From positions 186,001 through 250,000 of the forward strand of contig SEYW01000001.1 of the NCBI GenBank assembly GCA_004168015.1: a stretch of DNA of 64,000 nt, in the 5' to 3' direction. Shown in pieces: positions 11,609 to 20,060 of this stretch (the first letter of the stretch is position 1; the number at the start of each line of letters is the position of its first letter). Below the pieces are notes generated by a model. It was not told the DNA's origin, did no database searches, and saw nothing but the letters and a program-made list of their open reading frames with translations. The stretch comes from Methylolobus aquaticus (GTDB taxonomy: Bacteria > Pseudomonadota > Gammaproteobacteria > Methylococcales > Methylococcaceae). The position numbers and the translations under genes are program-made.

Positions 11609-12469
11609 CTAGCGGAGCTGCTTGAAGTAACGGAAGAACTCGGAATCCGGATCTGTCACGATCGTATTCCCTTCGCCCTGGAATGAGCCTTTGTAAGCGC
11701 TCAGGCTGCGGTAAAACGCGAAGAAATCCTTGTTCTTGCCATAGGACTGCGCATAGGTTTCGGATGCCGTGGCATCGCCTTCACCGCGCTTCAGTTCCGC
11801 ATCCCGATAGGCTTCGGCCAGGATGATCTCGCGCTGCCGATCCGCATCGGCGCGAATCCGCTCGGCGCTCTCCGCGCCGCGGGACCGGAAATCACGCGCC
11901 ACGCGCGCCCGTTCGGCCTCCATTCTCCGATAGACCGACGAACTGACCTCGCTGGGCAGGTCGACGCGCATGATACGGATATCAAGGATCTCGACACCCA
12001 ATTCCTCGGCCTTGGGGGCGAGCGCCTTTACGAGGATGTCGCGCAATTCGTTGCGTTCCGAGGAAAGCATCTGCCCGATCGTGCGGCGACTGAATTCGCT
12101 GCGCGTCGCATCCTTGATGTTCTGGTCGAGGCGGATGTTGGCTTGCGCGATATCTCCCGAGACCTTTTTGTAATAGGTCGCGACATCCTTGACTCGCCAT
12201 TTGGTGAAGGCGTCGACGATGACGTTCTTCTTTTCCGATGTCAGGTAGCGCTCCGGACGGGACTCCAGGGTCAGCACCCTTGCATCAAACTTCTTGACGT
12301 TGTTGATCAGCGGAATCTTGAAATACAAACCTGGCGTGTAGTCGGCCCGAACGATTTCGCCCAACTGAAATTTGATCGCCTTTTCGGTTTCCGACACGGT
12401 GAACATCGACATCGACGCCAAAACCAGCAGGACGATACCGATGAATGAAATAGTCTTTATCTGTGTCAT
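11609..12469 (-). CDS. hflC: HflC, SPFH-family modulator of FtsH
   Basis: 286 residues. An N-terminal membrane anchor (about residues 7-24) is followed by a periplasmic SPFH/band-7 domain (TVSETEKAIKFQLGEIVR onwards) and a helical region rich in Glu, Arg and Ala. HflC partners HflK to form a large cage around the FtsH protease and tune its activity. Its ATG overlaps the hflK stop (ATGA). Confidence 0.96.
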   Translation of the reverse strand: MTQIKTISFIGIVLLVLASMSMFTVSETEKAIKFQLGEIVRADYTPGLYFKIPLINNVKKFDARVLTLESRPERYLTSEKKNVIVDAFTKWRVKDVATYYKKVSGDIAQANIRLDQNIKDATRSEFSRRTIGQMLSSERNELRDILVKALAPKAEELGVEILDIRIMRVDLPSEVSSSVYRRMEAERARVARDFRSRGAESAERIRADADRQREIILAEAYRDAELKRGEGDATASETYAQSYGKNKDFFAFYRSLSAYKGSFQGEGNTIVTDPDSEFFRYFKQLR

Positions 12470-13659
12470 TGCTGGCTCCTTCCCTCACGGCCACGCGCTG
12501 CAGGGCGTGCGATTCTCGCGCCACTATCGGACGAATCCTGAAGTTGAGAAATTCTGTCCTCTTCGGCCATTGAGACGGCCGGAGCGCTTGCCGCTCGCAG
12601 TTTGTCGAGGGGCAGGTAAAACATGTTGTTGCCGCCCTTGACATCGACCAGCGTGACGTTCGAGCGGCTGTAGATATCCTGCAGCGTTTCGATGTAGAGG
12701 CGCTCGCGAGTGACGTCCGGGGCCTTTTCGTATTCCGCGAGCAAACGACTGAATCGTCCCGCTTCACCCTGAGCCCGGGCGATAACGCGCTGCTTGTACG
12801 CCTCAGCTTCCTCGGACAGGCGCGCCGCCGCGCCTCGTGCCTTCGGAATGACTTCATTGGCGTAGGATTGCGCCTCGTTCTTCAAACGCTGTTCGTCCTC
12901 GCGCGCCTTGATGGCATCCGCGAAGGCGGGCTGCACTTCCTCGGGAGGCTGGGCATCCATCAGGTTGACCGACAACACCCGGATGCCCGTGCCGTAGTCG
13001 TCCAGCATCCTTTGGACTTCGTTCTTGATTTCCTCGGCAACCTCGCTGCGGCCCTCGGTCAGCACGAAATCCATCGTGCTCTTGCCGATCACCGCGCGCT
13101 GGGCGCTCTTGGTGGCCTGCTTCAGCGTGGCTTCCGGGGCAAGTACCGAGAAGAGATACTCCTTGGCATCCTTGATCTGATACTGCACGGTCAGGTGCAC
13201 GTCGACGATGTTCTCGTCCTGCGTCAGCATCAGAGATTCGCCGGACGCCATGTCTTGCGAGGAGCGACCACTCACGCGAGTGCCGACTTCGGTCACACGC
13301 TGTTGTTCGACATTCACGATCTGCACGCTCTCGATGGGCGCCGGAATGTGCCAATGCGGGCCGGGCATCGTGGTCTCTGCGTACTTGCCGAAGCGCGTCA
13401 CGACGCCACGGTTGCCTTCCTGCACGATGTAGATACCGGTCAGAATCCAGATCAGAACGAGACCGCCTGCGGCCAGTCCCACCAGCTTTCCGGGATTCCC
13501 CATGCTGCCGCCCGGGCCTGAGCCGCCGCGGCCGCCGAACAGGCGGTTGAACCGGTCCTGCAAGGATCGCAGCACTTCTTCCAGATCCGGCGGAGATTCC
13601 TGCTGGTCGCGCCCACTCCAGGGGTCTTTCTTCGGGCTGCCCGGTTCGTTCCAGGACAT
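12466..13659 (-). CDS. hflK: HflK, SPFH-family modulator of FtsH
   Basis: 397 residues from the ATG at 13659, supported by a GAGGAG ribosome-binding site 7-8 bases upstream and by the family start MSWNEPG. A Gly/Pro-rich cytoplasmic N-terminus with a DRFNRLFGGRGG segment precedes a membrane helix and the band-7 domain (YIVQEGNRGVVTRFGKYAET). It forms the HflK-HflC complex that encloses FtsH. It lies downstream of hflX, as in the E. coli hfq-hflX-hflKC superoperon. Confidence 0.96.
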   Translation of the reverse strand: MSWNEPGSPKKDPWSGRDQQESPPDLEEVLRSLQDRFNRLFGGRGGSGPGGSMGNPGKLVGLAAGGLVLIWILTGIYIVQEGNRGVVTRFGKYAETTMPGPHWHIPAPIESVQIVNVEQQRVTEVGTRVSGRSSQDMASGESLMLTQDENIVDVHLTVQYQIKDAKEYLFSVLAPEATLKQATKSAQRAVIGKSTMDFVLTEGRSEVAEEIKNEVQRMLDDYGTGIRVLSVNLMDAQPPEEVQPAFADAIKAREDEQRLKNEAQSYANEVIPKARGAAARLSEEAEAYKQRVIARAQGEAGRFSRLLAEYEKAPDVTRERLYIETLQDIYSRSNVTLVDVKGGNNMFYLPLDKLRAASAPAVSMAEEDRISQLQDSSDSGARIARPAARGREGRSQQ

Positions 13660-13791
13660 TAGTACGCTCCTCATAAACAATCGGTGGCTACGGCCGATCC
13701 GCAAGACCGGCGATTATCCGCAAAAAACGGCGTGCTGACAAAATTAAACGCCGGCGCGGTGAGCGCGGACGCGATGCGGGGGAGCTGCGTA

Positions 13792-15081
13792 CTAGGCAGC
13801 AGCCTCGGCCACGTCGGTGCGCGGCATGACGAAACCGGATGATTCGAGACGCCGGAGTTCGAGGGTAGGTAGTTCCACCACCAGGTGCCACCCCCCGCCG
13901 TCATCGTCACGCTCTTCTAGGACTCTGCCGAGCTGATAAAGTTTGGCTCTCAAAGCGGACTCGGCCGGCGCCAGGCGCAGCTGGAGCACGGTCAGATCGG
14001 CGGTGAACTGCTCCTCGAACGCCTGATCGAGCCATTCAAGGCCATCCCGCGACCGCGCGGAAAGCCAGACACGGGCCATGCGCCCTTCCGGATCCCGCTC
14101 GTAACGGCTGCTCTCACCCTCGATCAGGTCGATCTTGTTGTAGACCTCGATCCGGGGTACCGACTCCGCCCCGATCTCTGCCAGCACGGCTTCGACTTCC
14201 GTGTACTTTTCAGCGGCGTGTTCGTCACTGACGTCGATGACATGAAGCAATAGATCGGCACGACTCGCCTCGTGCAGTGTCGAGCGGAAAGCCGCGATCA
14301 GTTCGTGCGGGAGGTCCCGGATGAAGCCGACGGTGTCGGCCAGAATGACCGCCAGATTGGGACCGATCGGGCGCCGCCGCAGAGTCGGATCCAACGTCGC
14401 GAACAATTGGTCGGCGGCATACACCTCGGACTGCGTCAAGGCGTTGAACAAGCTGGATTTACCGGCATTCGTGTAACCGACCAGACCGACGATGGGAACC
14501 GCGTTGCGCCGACGTGCCTGACGCCCCTGATCGCGCTGTTGCTCGACCTTGTCGAGCTTTTTCCGGATCTGCCGAATCCGATTGGCGATCAGCCGCTTAT
14601 CCGTTTCCAGCTGCGTCTCGCCGGGTCCGCGGAGTCCGATACCGCCTTTCTGCCGCTCCAAGTGGGTCCAGCCGCGAACCAGTCGCGTGGACAGGTGCCG
14701 GAGCTGGGCGAGTTCAACCTGGAGCTTTCCTTCGAAGGACTGCGCGCGCTGCGCAAAGATGTCGAGGATCAGGGCGGTTCGGTCGATCACCCGAACATTC
14801 AAGGCCTTTTCGAGATTCCGTTCCTGACTTGGCGTCAGCGAGTTATCGAAAAGAACGAGCTCGGCCTCGTGCGCCCGAACCACCTCGGCGAGTTCGGTCA
14901 ACTTACCGCTGCCGATACAGTAGCGTGGATCAGGGCTGTGTCGCCGCGTCCGCACCACCGCCACCGGATCGGCACCCGCCGAGACCGCCAACTCTTTCAG
15001 TTCGTCAACGTCGCTGGGTACCGGTGCCAGCTGAACGTGGACCAGAACGGCCCGCTCGCCCGCACTCGGCCTATCAAACAA
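13792..15081 (-). CDS. hflX: HflX, ribosome-associated GTPase
   Basis: 429 residues. A GTPase that binds the 50S subunit and can split stalled ribosomes under stress. The N-terminal HflX domain (FDRPSAGERAVLVHV) is followed by a coiled linker and the G domain: G1 GYTNAGKSSLFN, G3 DTVGFIRDLP, G4 NKID. The likely start is TTG at 15081, because an in-frame TGA lies immediately upstream and there is no ATG before conserved residues. The next gene upstream is hfq. Confidence 0.95.
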   Translation of the reverse strand: MFDRPSAGERAVLVHVQLAPVPSDVDELKELAVSAGADPVAVVRTRRHSPDPRYCIGSGKLTELAEVVRAHEAELVLFDNSLTPSQERNLEKALNVRVIDRTALILDIFAQRAQSFEGKLQVELAQLRHLSTRLVRGWTHLERQKGGIGLRGPGETQLETDKRLIANRIRQIRKKLDKVEQQRDQGRQARRRNAVPIVGLVGYTNAGKSSLFNALTQSEVYAADQLFATLDPTLRRRPIGPNLAVILADTVGFIRDLPHELIAAFRSTLHEASRADLLLHVIDVSDEHAAEKYTEVEAVLAEIGAESVPRIEVYNKIDLIEGESSRYERDPEGRMARVWLSARSRDGLEWLDQAFEEQFTADLTVLQLRLAPAESALRAKLYQLGRVLEERDDDGGGWHLVVELPTLELRRLESSGFVMPRTDVAEAAA

Positions 15082-15136
15082 TCATCTGCCCCGGCGGCGA
15101 GAGTTGGACTGCCGTAAGATTCAGACCCGTGGACAC

Positions 15137-15388
15137 TCAAGCATCCTCGCCTTCGCCCTCTGCATCGTCGCCGTGCGGAAGACGGACTTGTCGAGCGGGT
15201 ACTATTGTGGAAATGGCATGCTTGTAAACCATCTGGCTGATGGTGTTTTTCAGCATGATCACATATTGATCGAAGGAATCGATCTTGCCCTGCAATTTGA
15301 TACCGTTCACAAGATAGATAGATACGGGTACATGCTCTTTCCGAAGCACGTTCAGGAAGGGATCCTGCAGATTTTGCCCTTTCGACAT
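15137..15388 (-). CDS. hfq: RNA chaperone Hfq
   Basis: 83 residues from the ATG at 15388, preceded by AAGGGG. It forms a hexameric ring that pairs small RNAs with mRNAs. The protein matches the family from [13 protein letters not shown] through Sm1 ([23 protein letters not shown]) to Sm2 ([11 protein letters not shown]). The C-terminal tail is short and acidic ([10 protein letters not shown]). miaA, often directly upstream of hfq, is absent here: the upstream neighbour is the divergent nagZ. Confidence 0.98.
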   Translation of the reverse strand: MSKGQNLQDPFLNVLRKEHVPVSIYLVNGIKLQGKIDSFDQYVIMLKNTISQMVYKHAISTIVPARQVRLPHGDDAEGEGEDA

Positions 15389-15456
15389 CCTATTTCCCCT
15401 TATTTTTAGTTCTTGCTGCGGCACCGCTCGCATCACCAAACGCCCACATTTAATCA

Positions 15457-15471
15457 GAAAACGCCGTTTTC
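15457..15471. promoter_or_regulatory. short perfect inverted repeat upstream of hfq
   Basis: GAAAACG-C-CGTTTTC: 7-base perfect arms with one central base, 69 bases upstream of the hfq start in the 263-base hfq/nagZ divergent region. Its size suits a dimeric repressor site, but no regulator is known from this sequence, and it could be chance. Confidence 0.3.
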
Positions 15472-15651
15472 CGCCATCGCGCGCGCCATTGACGGAGCGC
15501 TTCCGAAGTCGCGCGATGGCTTCCTCCGCCGGGTTCATTCCCCTGCGCGACAAGCCAGTCCGCCCAAGTTCCGCCCTGCCCGTGGGTGGCGCCGTTGGCC
15601 TGGCGAATGGGTTAGAATCCTTAGTCCGCAACTCGTTCCCTTAAGGCTATC

Positions 15652-16689
15652 GTGAAGACCCACGCGCATCTCGGACCCGTCATGATCGATCTGGCCGGAG
15701 TGACGCTGGACGCCACCGAAGGTCGCCGACTGCGACACCCGGCGACCGGCGGCGTTATTCTGTTCTCGCGCAACTACGAGAATCTCGCCCAGCTCCACTC
15801 GTTGATCGCCGCGATACGGGACGCGAGACCCGGGGTACTGATCGCCGTCGACCACGAAGGCGGCCGCGTACAACGCTTTCGCACCGAGTTCACACGCCTG
15901 CCCGCGGCGGCGGCCTATCGCACCACCGGGTCAGACGCCAGGGCCGCACAAGCCGCTGAATCGGCCGGCTGGCTTATGGCCAGCGAACTGCGTGCGGTGG
16001 ATGTCGATTTCAGCTTCGCGCCGGTGCTGGACGTGGAATGCGGCATCAGCCAGGTTATCGGTGACCGGGCGTTCTCCAACCACGCCGGTGAAGCCGCCGC
16101 ACTGGCTGCTGCTTTTTTCCGCGGCATGCAGAGGGCCGGGATGGCAGCCGTCGGCAAACACTTCCCTGGCCACGGTGGCGTCAGCGCGGACTCCCACCTC
16201 GCCCTCCCAATAGACCACCGGGCCTGGGAAGAGATTGACGACAGGGATCTGGTCCCCTTTCGTGCTCTGATAGAAGCCGGCATTCAGGGCATCATGCCGG
16301 CACACGTCCTGTTCCCCGCCTGCGATGCCTCACCGGCCGGATTTTCCCGGTTTTGGATCGAGGAGGTGCTGCGCCGCCGGCTCGGGTTCACTGGGGCGGT
16401 GTTCAGCGACGACTTGTCGATGGTCGGCGCTCAGGTCGCCGGCTCCCTATCCGAACGAGCCCAGGCGGCCCTGGACGCCGGCTGCGACATGGTGCTCGTG
16501 TGTAACGTCTCGGAAGCGGTCGAACCCGTGCTGGAGGCGCTCGCCGACAATGACCCGCCGGAGCGCCAGAGGCGGCTGGAAGCGATGCGCGGCCGATTTC
16601 CGGTCGCCCGGACTCAGCTCGCGGACAGCGCCGAATGGCGCGAAGCGGCGATGGCGCTGCGCCTCCTGAACGAGGCGCCGGCGGCATGA
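15652..16689 (+). CDS. nagZ: beta-N-acetylhexosaminidase NagZ
   Basis: 345 residues from a GTG start. A cytoplasmic GH3 glycosidase that removes GlcNAc from anhydromuropeptides during peptidoglycan recycling. Visible motifs: GVILFSRNY, VDHEGGRVQRF, the His/Asp loop KHFPGHGGVSADSH and the nucleophile region FSDDLSM. It overlaps the next gene by 4 bases (ATGA). The nagZ, phosphoribosyltransferase, MTI phosphorylase order is also seen in Pseudomonas. Confidence 0.95.
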   Translation: MKTHAHLGPVMIDLAGVTLDATEGRRLRHPATGGVILFSRNYENLAQLHSLIAAIRDARPGVLIAVDHEGGRVQRFRTEFTRLPAAAAYRTTGSDARAAQAAESAGWLMASELRAVDVDFSFAPVLDVECGISQVIGDRAFSNHAGEAAALAAAFFRGMQRAGMAAVGKHFPGHGGVSADSHLALPIDHRAWEEIDDRDLVPFRALIEAGIQGIMPAHVLFPACDASPAGFSRFWIEEVLRRRLGFTGAVFSDDLSMVGAQVAGSLSERAQAALDAGCDMVLVCNVSEAVEPVLEALADNDPPERQRRLEAMRGRFPVARTQLADSAEWREAAMALRLLNEAPAA

Positions 16690-17234
16690 CGACCCTCGAG
16701 CATCTGGCCGAAGTCCGTGCGACCGCCGAATTGCTGTACTCCTGTACCGAGGTCGAGTCAGCCATCTGCCGCGTGGCCAACGAACTCTCCCGGAGGGTCG
16801 CGGCCAGCAATCCGCTCGTCGTCACCGTCCTCGATGGCGGCATCATTTTCTGCGGCAAGCTTCTGCCGCTGCTGGATTTCCCGCTGCAGCTCGATTCCGT
16901 CAGCGTCAGCCGTTACCGCGGCGAGACGCAGGGCAGCAGCCTCCAGTGGCGGCTGCACCCCAGGACACCGCTCGCGGGCCGAACCGTCGTGCTGGTTGAC
17001 GACGTGCTCGATGAGGGCCACACGCTGGCCGAGTTGCAGCGCTACTGCGTCGAACAAGGCGCTGCCGTCGCGCTGATCGCCGTGCTGATCGAAAAGAGGC
17101 TACCGCGCGCCAAACCCTGTCGCGCCGATTTCGTCGGCCTGGAGGCGGACGACCGTTATCTGTTCGGCTACGGGATGGACTATCGCAACTACCTGCGCAA
17201 CGCCGCCGGAATCTATGCCTGCACCCACCTGTAG
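16686..17234 (+). CDS. hypoxanthine-guanine phosphoribosyltransferase-like protein
   Basis: 182 residues. A type I phosphoribosyltransferase with the PRPP-binding signature VVLVDDVLDEGHTLAEL and the upstream VTVLDGGIIFCGKLL, as in hypoxanthine-guanine phosphoribosyltransferases, which convert free purines plus PRPP to nucleotides. Start at 16686 overlaps the nagZ stop. The neighbouring MTI phosphorylase releases hypoxanthine, which this enzyme could salvage; that link is inferred from context. Confidence 0.85.
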   Translation: MTTLEHLAEVRATAELLYSCTEVESAICRVANELSRRVAASNPLVVTVLDGGIIFCGKLLPLLDFPLQLDSVSVSRYRGETQGSSLQWRLHPRTPLAGRTVVLVDDVLDEGHTLAELQRYCVEQGAAVALIAVLIEKRLPRAKPCRADFVGLEADDRYLFGYGMDYRNYLRNAAGIYACTHL

Positions 17235-17249
17235 CGGACGACGCAAGCC

Positions 17250-17987
17250 ATGACTGTCACGGCGATTATTGGCGGAACCGGACTCACCCGCCTCGAAGGG
17301 ATCGAGATCACAGGAAGCGAGCGCATCGCGACACCATTCGGCGAGCCGTCCTCCGAACTCCTGCAGGGCCGCCTGCACGGGAGCGAAGTGATTTTCCTTG
17401 CGCGACACGGAGACCCGCACCGCACGCCTCCGCATCGCATCAACTACCGCGCCAATATCTGGGCTCTGCGCGCGGCCGGCGCGACCGAGGTCATCGCGGT
17501 GGCCGCGGTCGGCGGCATCACCGATGCCATGAGTCCGGGCCGGGTCGTCATCCCCGATCAACTGATCGACTACACGCACAGCCGAGCGGGAACTTTCTTC
17601 GAGGACGATCTCGCCGAGGTCGTCCATATCGACTTCACCGAACCCTATACGGCGGATCTGCGCCAGCGACTGCTCGCCGCTGCCGATAGGGCTCAGGTCG
17701 CGGCGGTCGATGGCGGAACCTACGGGACCACCCAGGGACCGCGCCTGGAGACTGCAGCCGAGATACAGCGCATGGAGCGCGACGGGTGCGATCTGGTCGG
17801 GATGACGGGCATGCCGGAAGCCGCGCTGGCACGCGAGCTCTCGCTGGCTTACGCATGCTGCGCAGTCGTCGCAAACTGGGGCGCAGGAAAATCCGAGGGC
17901 GAAATCACCATGGCCGAGATCGAGCAACACCTGGGCCGCGGGATGAAAGACGTGGCGCAACTGCTGCGCGCGTTCTTGATCGGCTGA
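17250..17987 (+). CDS. S-methyl-5'-thioinosine phosphorylase (MTAP/PNP family)
   Basis: 245 residues of the MTAP/PNP family: IIGGTGL at the N-terminus, the phosphate-binding RHG (residues 52-54), PPHRINYRANI, and TTQGPRLETAAEI. At the site where MTA phosphorylases have Asp for adenine (TDYD), this protein has Asn209 (VVANWGAG), as in 6-oxopurine-specific PNPs. I infer that methylthioinosine is the substrate, as for the Pseudomonas aeruginosa enzyme next to nagZ. Products are hypoxanthine and methylthioribose-1-phosphate, the substrate of MtnA (4022-5077). Confidence 0.85.
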   Translation: MTVTAIIGGTGLTRLEGIEITGSERIATPFGEPSSELLQGRLHGSEVIFLARHGDPHRTPPHRINYRANIWALRAAGATEVIAVAAVGGITDAMSPGRVVIPDQLIDYTHSRAGTFFEDDLAEVVHIDFTEPYTADLRQRLLAAADRAQVAAVDGGTYGTTQGPRLETAAEIQRMERDGCDLVGMTGMPEAALARELSLAYACCAVVANWGAGKSEGEITMAEIEQHLGRGMKDVAQLLRAFLIG

Positions 17988-17997
17988 GCGCTCAGCC
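17982..17997. terminator. palindrome spanning two convergent stop codons
   Basis: GGCTGAGCGCTCAGCC is a perfect 16-base palindrome. The stop of the MTI phosphorylase (TGA, 17985-17987) and the stop of the convergent soxY (TGA on the minus strand, 17992-17994) both lie inside it. As RNA it folds into a hairpin from either direction, though it lacks a U-tract and its loop would consume central pairs. It is a plausible bidirectional, non-canonical terminator. Confidence 0.4.
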
Positions 17998-18465
17998 ACA
18001 GCCCCCCACGACGACGCGTACGGGCCTCTCCGTCACGAAATAGCGGCCGTTGGCCCGCGCCAAAGCGACGACGCGGCCGGTTGCATTCAGTTTGACCCGC
18101 AGCGTGACGAACGGCACGGCCGGCGCAGCAAAGTCGAAGGCCGCGAGCAGTGGGAAGGGGTTCTTCTCGGCCAACAGCACCAGTCGATCGGTTTGGGCGA
18201 TCCGGCTTTCCAGACTGACCGGTACCACCGCCCCGTCCTCGGCTACCGACGGAATCGTGAAACTCAGCAGCGCGGTGCTCTCGATCTCGGCCGGCCCGAC
18301 TTCCCGGCGCAAGGCGAGCGCTAACGGATCGTCAGGGTCGTCCGTAGCCATCCGGGGCCGCGTTCCGGCACGCGAGTCTCCTGCGACACAGACCAGAAGG
18401 GCCGCATCGACGAGCCGATACAGAAAGGCTCTCCGGCTACCGGCTTGCCCTGGGTTCATGCGCAT
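17992..18465 (-). CDS. soxY: SoxY-like thiosulfate-oxidation carrier protein
   Basis: 157 residues. SoxY carries sulfur intermediates covalently on a C-terminal cysteine in the periplasm. This protein ends in VVGGCG, the diagnostic GGCG swinging arm, and begins with a twin-arginine signal (SRRAFLYRLVDAALLVCVA), expected because SoxYZ is exported folded. The middle has the Ig-like pattern IPSVAEDGAVVPVSLES. The partner soxZ lies on the opposite strand across a 128-base divergent region rather than downstream in one operon. No soxA, soxX, soxB or soxCD is seen within the window. Confidence 0.9.
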   Translation of the reverse strand: MRMNPGQAGSRRAFLYRLVDAALLVCVAGDSRAGTRPRMATDDPDDPLALALRREVGPAEIESTALLSFTIPSVAEDGAVVPVSLESRIAQTDRLVLLAEKNPFPLLAAFDFAAPAVPFVTLRVKLNATGRVVALARANGRYFVTERPVRVVVGGCG

Positions 18466-18593
18466 GCCACCGCAACGGTTTGTCTGGCCATACGACTATG
18501 GATACTCTAGTCGCCGGCATCAGATCAAGCGCGCGGCCAACGTGATCGTTCACGTCGGCGCGCGCTCCCCCTCTTCGAGGCACCTTATCCGGC

Positions 18594-18905
18594 ATGGTCC
18601 CGATCAAGATTCGAACCAAACGACTCGACGGCATGACCGAGGTGCGGCTATTGATCACGCATCCGATGCATACGGGACGCCAAAGGGATCCATCCAGCAA
18701 CGCGCTTATCGCGGCGCACTATCTGCGCGAACTGCGCATCGAGCGAAACGGCCAGTTGCTGGTGGACTGTACACTCAGTACCGCGGTGTCGCGCGATCCC
18801 TATCTGTCGTTCCGGTTCGAGGGAGGTGCGTCCGGCGACCGGCTAACGGTTCACTGGTCGGACAACCTCGGCGGCACCGGCACCGAGCAGGTGCTATTAC
18901 CTTGA
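18594..18905 (+). CDS. soxZ: SoxZ-like thiosulfate-oxidation protein
   Basis: 103 residues with the SoxZ pattern: IKIRTKRLDGMTEVRLLITHPMHTG at the N-terminus and GGASGDRLTVHWSDNLGG at the C-terminus. It has no signal peptide, as expected, since it is co-exported with SoxY by the Tat pathway. Divergent from soxY; both starts probably use promoters in 18466-18593. Only a weak GAGG (13 bases upstream) precedes the ATG. Confidence 0.9.
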   Translation: MVPIKIRTKRLDGMTEVRLLITHPMHTGRQRDPSSNALIAAHYLRELRIERNGQLLVDCTLSTAVSRDPYLSFRFEGGASGDRLTVHWSDNLGGTGTEQVLLP

Positions 18906-19250
18906 ATGAACCCCCGAGCGTGATGCCGGCGGGCTTCTTCGGCGCTCCGCCAGGAGAAGGGCATCGCGCCTCGACACAGCCCAGGAGTGATCCCCCAGGG
19001 TAGTCACATGAAGTCCAAAGGGGCTTGCTGAAGCGCATCTTTGCCGAGGGATTACCGGAAGATCGCCTCTGCGGTGGGGCGTTGCGTGCGCACGAAATCA
19101 CTGCGCTGCAACGCGGGATGCGCCAGCACCCGACGCGTACCCCGACCGGCGCTGCACTCGAAACCGGGATTGGCCGCGCGGAAGCTTCCGGGGTAAAGTA
19201 ACGCGGCAGTTTTGCCTGGCAATGCGCTCAACCCATCCCCTTTCGAAGCC
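18906..19250. other. intergenic region without recognisable gene
   Basis: 345 bases between soxZ and the lipocalin. Short open frames exist on both strands but none has a convincing start signal or recognisable family. No clear promoter or terminator is visible; it may hold the lipocalin promoter or gene debris. Confidence 0.5.
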
Positions 19251-19904
19251 ATGATCCGATATCTGACGACCGACTGCCTCCCCCAGCGTGCCCGCCGTTT
19301 GGCGCCCTTGCTGGTCCTGGTGGTGCTAACGACCTTGGCGGCGTGTACCCGCGTCCCCGAAGGATTGCAGCCCGTCACCGGCTTCGACGTGAATCGGTAT
19401 CTCGGCACGTGGTACGAAATCGCACGCCTCGACCACAGCTTTGAAAGGGGGCTGCAAAACGTCAGCGCCGAATACACGTTGAAACCCGACGGCGACATCG
19501 CGGTGCTGAATCGTGGCTACAACAACGAGGAGAAGCGCTGGGAACAAGAGGAAGGCAACGCCCGCTTCGTCGGCGACGCGCACGTGGGCAGCCTCAAAGT
19601 GTCGTTTTTTGGACCGTTTTACGGCGGGTATCACGTCCTCGCCCTCGATCACGACTACCGCTATGCGATGCTGACCGGACCTTCGCGCAAGTATTTGTGG
19701 ATCCTGTCACGCCAGGAAACGCTCCCGGAAGACGTGCTTCAAGGCCTGCTGCACCAGGCCAAGGTCTGGGGCTTCGACACCGACAAGATCATTCGGGTCA
19801 GCCACGCGCCACCGGCGGAGGCAGCTTCGCCGGTCGGGGCGACAGTTCCCACTCCGCCCACCCAACCGGCCCCGTCCCCCGCCCCGGTTCCCGCGAAACC
19901 GTGA
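19251..19904 (+). CDS. blc: Blc-like bacterial lipocalin (lipoprotein)
   Basis: 217 residues from the ATG at 19251. A lipoprotein signal ends in LAAC, so it is probably anchored to the outer membrane. The lipocalin first motif GFDVNRYLGTWYEIARLDHSFERGL is clear, followed by SAEYTLKPDGDIAVLNRGYN and the third-motif region YLWILSRQ. Blc-type lipocalins bind lysophospholipids or other hydrophobic ligands. The C-terminal 30 residues or so form an unusual Pro/Ala-rich tail (PTPPTQPAPSPAPVPAKP) beyond the normal end of the barrel. Confidence 0.92.
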   Translation: MIRYLTTDCLPQRARRLAPLLVLVVLTTLAACTRVPEGLQPVTGFDVNRYLGTWYEIARLDHSFERGLQNVSAEYTLKPDGDIAVLNRGYNNEEKRWEQEEGNARFVGDAHVGSLKVSFFGPFYGGYHVLALDHDYRYAMLTGPSRKYLWILSRQETLPEDVLQGLLHQAKVWGFDTDKIIRVSHAPPAEAASPVGATVPTPPTQPAPSPAPVPAKP

Positions 19905-20060
19905 CGACGCGACCGTTCGCGATGAGCATGCCGTCCAGGATCACTTTCACACCAGCGCCCGCAGGCGCAGGCCGAGCATGAACACCGAATGGGTGGGTGC
20001 TGGCGGCGGAGCGCGCCAGGCCGCCATGTGTTCAGCCGTTCCGCGCCCGAAGCGCTGCGC

